Shown here: positions 6,374 through 8,640 of the stretch, piece by piece | Numbering within the stretch: position 1 is the first letter of the stretch | Layout of the letters: every line of letters begins with the position of its first letter | DNA from: Actinomycetota bacterium | GTDB taxonomy: Bacteria; Actinomycetota; Acidimicrobiia; Acidimicrobiales; JACCXE01 | NCBI GenBank assembly: GCA_013697265.1 | Contig: JACCXE010000313.1 | Span: 1 to 8,640 of the forward strand | DNA: 8,640 nt | Direction: 5' to 3' | Position numbers and translations under genes: made by a program | Notes under the pieces: generated by a model | Seen by the model: only the letters and a program-made list of their open reading frames with translations | The model's database searches: none | What the model was told of the DNA's origin: nothing

Positions 6374-6410
6374 GACGCCAGTTCCAGGGGCGGATACCCA
6401 ATTTTGCGGG

Positions 6411-6416
6411 TACTAG
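6411..6416 (+). promoter_or_regulatory. Possible -10 (TACTAG) for leaderless yihY
   Basis: TACTAG is followed by six bases and GTG 6423, the same geometry as for the acyltransferase and cyclase genes. The sixth base is G instead of the expected T, so this is the weakest of the three. No Shine-Dalgarno sequence precedes the GTG. Confidence 0.3.
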
Positions 6417-6422
6417 CGCTGG

Positions 6423-7517
6423 GTGAAGACCCACGACGCGACTCCCGAAACGAGGCAGCCGACCGTGGTGGACGGCGTCCTGGCTCCCATAGCGGGACTT
6501 GTACTCCTGATTTTCGCCGTGGTGACCTCGTTGCGCGACCGGAACGAAAAACGCGACACCGGTTACGTCCCACCTGCGGCGCCCGCCAACGCGGCACCGG
6601 CGGAGGCGAAAGGCATCGGCCGCATCAAAGCTCGGCTGGGGCGGGTGCCGGTGCTCGGCGGCGCCCTCCGCGTGCAAGACCGCTACGGAGAACTAAAAGG
6701 CAACAACCTCGCGGCGTCGGTCGCATTCCAAAGCTTCGTGTCGCTGTTCCCGCTGCTACTCGTGATCGTGGCGGTTCTCGGTTACCTCGCCGCATCGGAT
6801 GGCGGCGTGGCCGACAAGATCGTGTCGAACCTCGGACTGTCGGGCGAGGCGGCGCGGATTATCAACAACACCATCGCGTCGGCTACCGAAAACCGCGCCA
6901 CTGCGGGGCCCATCGGCCTCGTAGGCCTGCTGTGGTCGGGCCTCGGTCTGGTCAACGCATTCCAGTACGCGCTCGACGCGGTATGGCAGGTCGAAGAGCG
7001 AGGGATGAAAGACAAGGCAATCGGCATGCTCTGGCTGGCCGGCGCTGCAGTGTTGTTCGTCGGGTCGGCCGCGGTCACGACGGTGCTCAACTGGCTGCCC
7101 GGCATCGTGGCACCTCTGGGCGTCCTCGTCGGTTTCGGCGTGAGTTTCGCGTTGTGGATGTGGACCTTCAAGGTCCTGCCCAACCGCAAGCTGCCATGGA
7201 CCGCGCTGGTGCCGGGCGCGTTGCTCGGCGCGGTCGGCATGGAGATCCTCAAGTTCGTCGGCGCTTTCTACGTGCCGCGCCTCGTGGCCAATTCGTCCGC
7301 GCTGTACGGGTCGCTCGGCGTCGTGTTCGCAGTACTGGCCTGGCTGTTCCTGTTCTCACGCCTCGTCGTCTACGCGGCCGCGCTGAACGTCGTGCGCTGG
7401 GAGGCCCGGGCAGGCACCGTGGAGGCGAAGATCGAAGTGCCGGCGGGTCGAGGGATTCAGCCCTCCGACGACGTGAGGCGCAGCGGTCGGGTCGACCGCG
7501 ACGACGCCGCGGCCTAA
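6423..7517 (+). CDS. YihY/UPF0761 family inner-membrane protein with an N-terminal extension
   Basis: A 364-residue membrane protein of the YihY/BrkB (UPF0761) family, whose molecular function is not established. The family core begins near residue 85 with DRYGELKGNNLAASVAFQSF, then PLLLVIVAVLGYLA. Six hydrophobic segments follow the core pattern (about 102-124, 162-182, 201-225, 228-248, 262-286, 293-320), with the conserved VLPNRKLPW loop (251-259) and YGSLGVVFAVLAWLF (295-309). Before the core lie one extra hydrophobic segment (17-36) and an Ala/Pro-rich linker (about 49-64). The C-terminal tail (after 325) is polar. The GTG start at 6423 is a choice: no Shine-Dalgarno sequence is visible, and GTG 6465 or 6468 would still keep most of the extra segment. 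It diverges from clpB with 99 bases between them. No functional link to clpB follows from the sequence, though the scar at 850-1340 suggests the two were once duplicated together. Confidence 0.88.
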   Translation: MKTHDATPETRQPTVVDGVLAPIAGLVLLIFAVVTSLRDRNEKRDTGYVPPAAPANAAPAEAKGIGRIKARLGRVPVLGGALRVQDRYGELKGNNLAASVAFQSFVSLFPLLLVIVAVLGYLAASDGGVADKIVSNLGLSGEAARIINNTIASATENRATAGPIGLVGLLWSGLGLVNAFQYALDAVWQVEERGMKDKAIGMLWLAGAAVLFVGSAAVTTVLNWLPGIVAPLGVLVGFGVSFALWMWTFKVLPNRKLPWTALVPGALLGAVGMEILKFVGAFYVPRLVANSSALYGSLGVVFAVLAWLFLFSRLVVYAAALNVVRWEARAGTVEAKIEVPAGRGIQPSDDVRRSGRVDRDDAAA

Positions 7518-7572
7518 CCTCAGCCCGCTCGGCGGAAAGTTAGTCGCGGCCAGATCGGCCCGTAACACCCGC

Positions 7573-7578
7573 TACCGT
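7573..7578 (+). promoter_or_regulatory. -10 box (TACCGT) for a leaderless cyclase transcript
   Basis: TACCGT fits TAnnnT and is followed by exactly six bases and ATG 7585, with no Shine-Dalgarno sequence. This is the standard geometry of actinobacterial leaderless mRNAs. No clear -35 is visible. The 67 bases after yihY hold no strong terminator. Confidence 0.45.
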
Positions 7579-7584
7579 TTCGCC

Positions 7585-8640
7585 ATGTCGCTCGGCGCTG
7601 GGGCGCCACTTCCAAGCGGTCGCGTCACGCTCCTGCTCACCGACGTCGAAGGCTCCACCGCCGCGTGGGACAACGACCCGGTCGCCATGGACGCGCAGAT
7701 GGAGCGCCACGATGCCTTCGTCGCCGTGACCGTAGGCGCGCACGGCGGGTTGTTGCTGAAGTCCAAGGGCGAGGGCGACTCGACCTTCTCAGTCTTCGAT
7801 GACCCCGCTTCCGCGGTCGCGGCCGCGCTCGAAGTGATCCGCGGGCTGCCCGCCGCCAACTTCGCGCTGCCGGTGCGCGCCGCGGTGCACACCGGCGAGG
7901 TGGTGCCCCGCGCCGGCGACTATTTCGGCCCCGTACCAAATCGCGCCGCACGTCTGCGCGGCCTCGCGTCGGGCGGGCAAGTGCTGCTGTCTTCGTCCGT
8001 CGCGTCTGCAATAACCGACCGCCTTCCCGCGAGTGCCGAAGTCGTCGCGCTCGGCACGCATCAGCTGCGCGGCCTGGCCGAGCCCGAGGACGTGTTCGCG
8101 CTCGCGCACCCTGATCTGCCCGCCATCGCCCCTCTGGTCGTTGTGCGGCCGCCCTCGAACCTGCCCGCCCCCGTCGACGCATTCGTGGGCCGGGACGACG
8201 ACCGCACCGCGCTCGAGAAAGCGCTCGGCCGCCATCGTCTCGTCACCATCGTCGGCCCCGGTGGCGTGGGCAAGACCCGTCTCGCGCTCGAGACCGCAGC
8301 TGATCAGGCCCATGCGCTGCCTGGTGGCACGTGGTTTGTCGACGTAGGGCCGCTCACCTCAGCCCATGAGCTTGCATCGGCCGTTGTCGCGGCACTCGGC
8401 GCAGAGTTGGAGCCCGGGGCCGATCCCGCGCAACGCATAGCCGATGCACTCCAGGGGCCGGCCATACTCGTGCTCGACACGTGCGAGGCGCACCTCGATG
8501 CGGCTGCGGAGCTCGCCGACCAATTGATGCACGCGCGCGCCGAGCTCAATGTGCTCGCCACTAGCCGGCAGGCTCTGGGAGTTCAGGGTGAAGCGGTACT
8601 TCGGCTCGAACCGCTCCGCCTCGGCGGTCATCATGAGGAC
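7585..8640 (+). CDS. Class III adenylate cyclase fused to an NB-ARC/STAND ATPase; C-terminus outside the window
   Basis: The first 352 residues of a multidomain regulator, open to the right edge. Residues about 12-175 are a class III cyclase domain, which makes cAMP from ATP. All six expected catalytic positions are visible: metal-binding Asp20 (LLTDVEGST) and Asp65 (KGEGDS), substrate-selecting Lys61 and Asp112, and transition-state Asn119 and Arg123 (NRAAR). After a Pro-rich linker comes an ATPase: FVGRDDD (200-206), Walker A GPGGVGKT (224-231), Walker B ILVLDTCEAHLD (294-305, normally LDNCEH) and LATSRQALGV (324-333). This order matches the mycobacterial cyclase-ATPase regulators of the Rv0386/Rv1358 type, which often add TPR repeats and a LuxR-type DNA-binding domain; those parts would lie beyond the window. 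Start ATG 7585 sits six bases after a -10 box. Its G+C is the highest sampled (47 of 60 bases at 7801-7860). Confidence 0.92.
   Translation, partial: MSLGAGAPLPSGRVTLLLTDVEGSTAAWDNDPVAMDAQMERHDAFVAVTVGAHGGLLLKSKGEGDSTFSVFDDPASAVAAALEVIRGLPAANFALPVRAAVHTGEVVPRAGDYFGPVPNRAARLRGLASGGQVLLSSSVASAITDRLPASAEVVALGTHQLRGLAEPEDVFALAHPDLPAIAPLVVVRPPSNLPAPVDAFVGRDDDRTALEKALGRHRLVTIVGPGGVGKTRLALETAADQAHALPGGTWFVDVGPLTSAHELASAVVAALGAELEPGADPAQRIADALQGPAILVLDTCEAHLDAAAELADQLMHARAELNVLATSRQALGVQGEAVLRLEPLRLGGHHED

Noticed and set aside
7540..7551. Twelve bases identical to the reverse complement of 1328-1339 (end of copy B)
   Set aside because: A few shared 12-mers are expected by chance in a window of this size, and the match does not extend.

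Overview
The window looks like a chromosomal segment from a high-GC actinobacterium. The clues are codon use rich in G/C third positions, actinobacterial-type TAnnnT -10 boxes placed exactly six bases before start codons, a HspR-type (HAIR) operator before clpB, and an adenylate cyclase-STAND fusion of the mycobacterial kind. ClpB looks compatible with Acidimicrobiia, but that placement is an impression from memory, not a test.

Layout. (1) 1-789, minus strand: the N-terminal 263 residues of an OafA/YrhL-type membrane acyltransferase, running off the left edge. (2) 790-1340: no intact gene, but this is not empty DNA. It holds a decayed clpB 3' end on the minus strand (982-1171), flanked by two diverged copies (A, about 850-958; B, about 1222-1339) of the 3' end of a plus-strand gene. 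(3) 1336-3770, minus strand: a coupled pair, an AlgI-like MBOAT O-acyltransferase followed by a membrane-anchored SGNH-hydrolase-like protein. (4) 3834-6323, minus strand: intact clpB, a heat-shock disaggregase. (5) 6423-7517, plus strand: a YihY/UPF0761 membrane protein diverging from clpB. (6) 7585-8640, plus strand: a class III adenylate cyclase fused to an NB-ARC/STAND ATPase, cut by the right edge.

How the parts fit. The acyltransferase, MBOAT and SGNH proteins are all of kinds used to O-acylate surface or exported glycans, so the left half reads as a glycan-modification locus. The MBOAT-SGNH pair sits exactly between the end of repeat B and the end of clpB. clpB has the operator and promoter of a heat-shock gene and shares a 99-base divergent region with yihY. 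The cyclase-STAND gene is probably an independent signalling gene.

The most unusual observation is the scar at 850-1340. Its order (plus-strand gene end, clpB end, plus-strand gene end, then the real clpB and yihY) is what a tandem duplication of a clpB-yihY unit would leave after internal deletion and decay, with the MBOAT-SGNH pair later placed between repeat B and the surviving clpB. The second notable point is an Asp-to-Ala change in the first Walker B motif of ClpB. I found no CRISPR array, tRNA, rRNA, transposase, integrase or recognisable defence system. All comparisons were made by eye.
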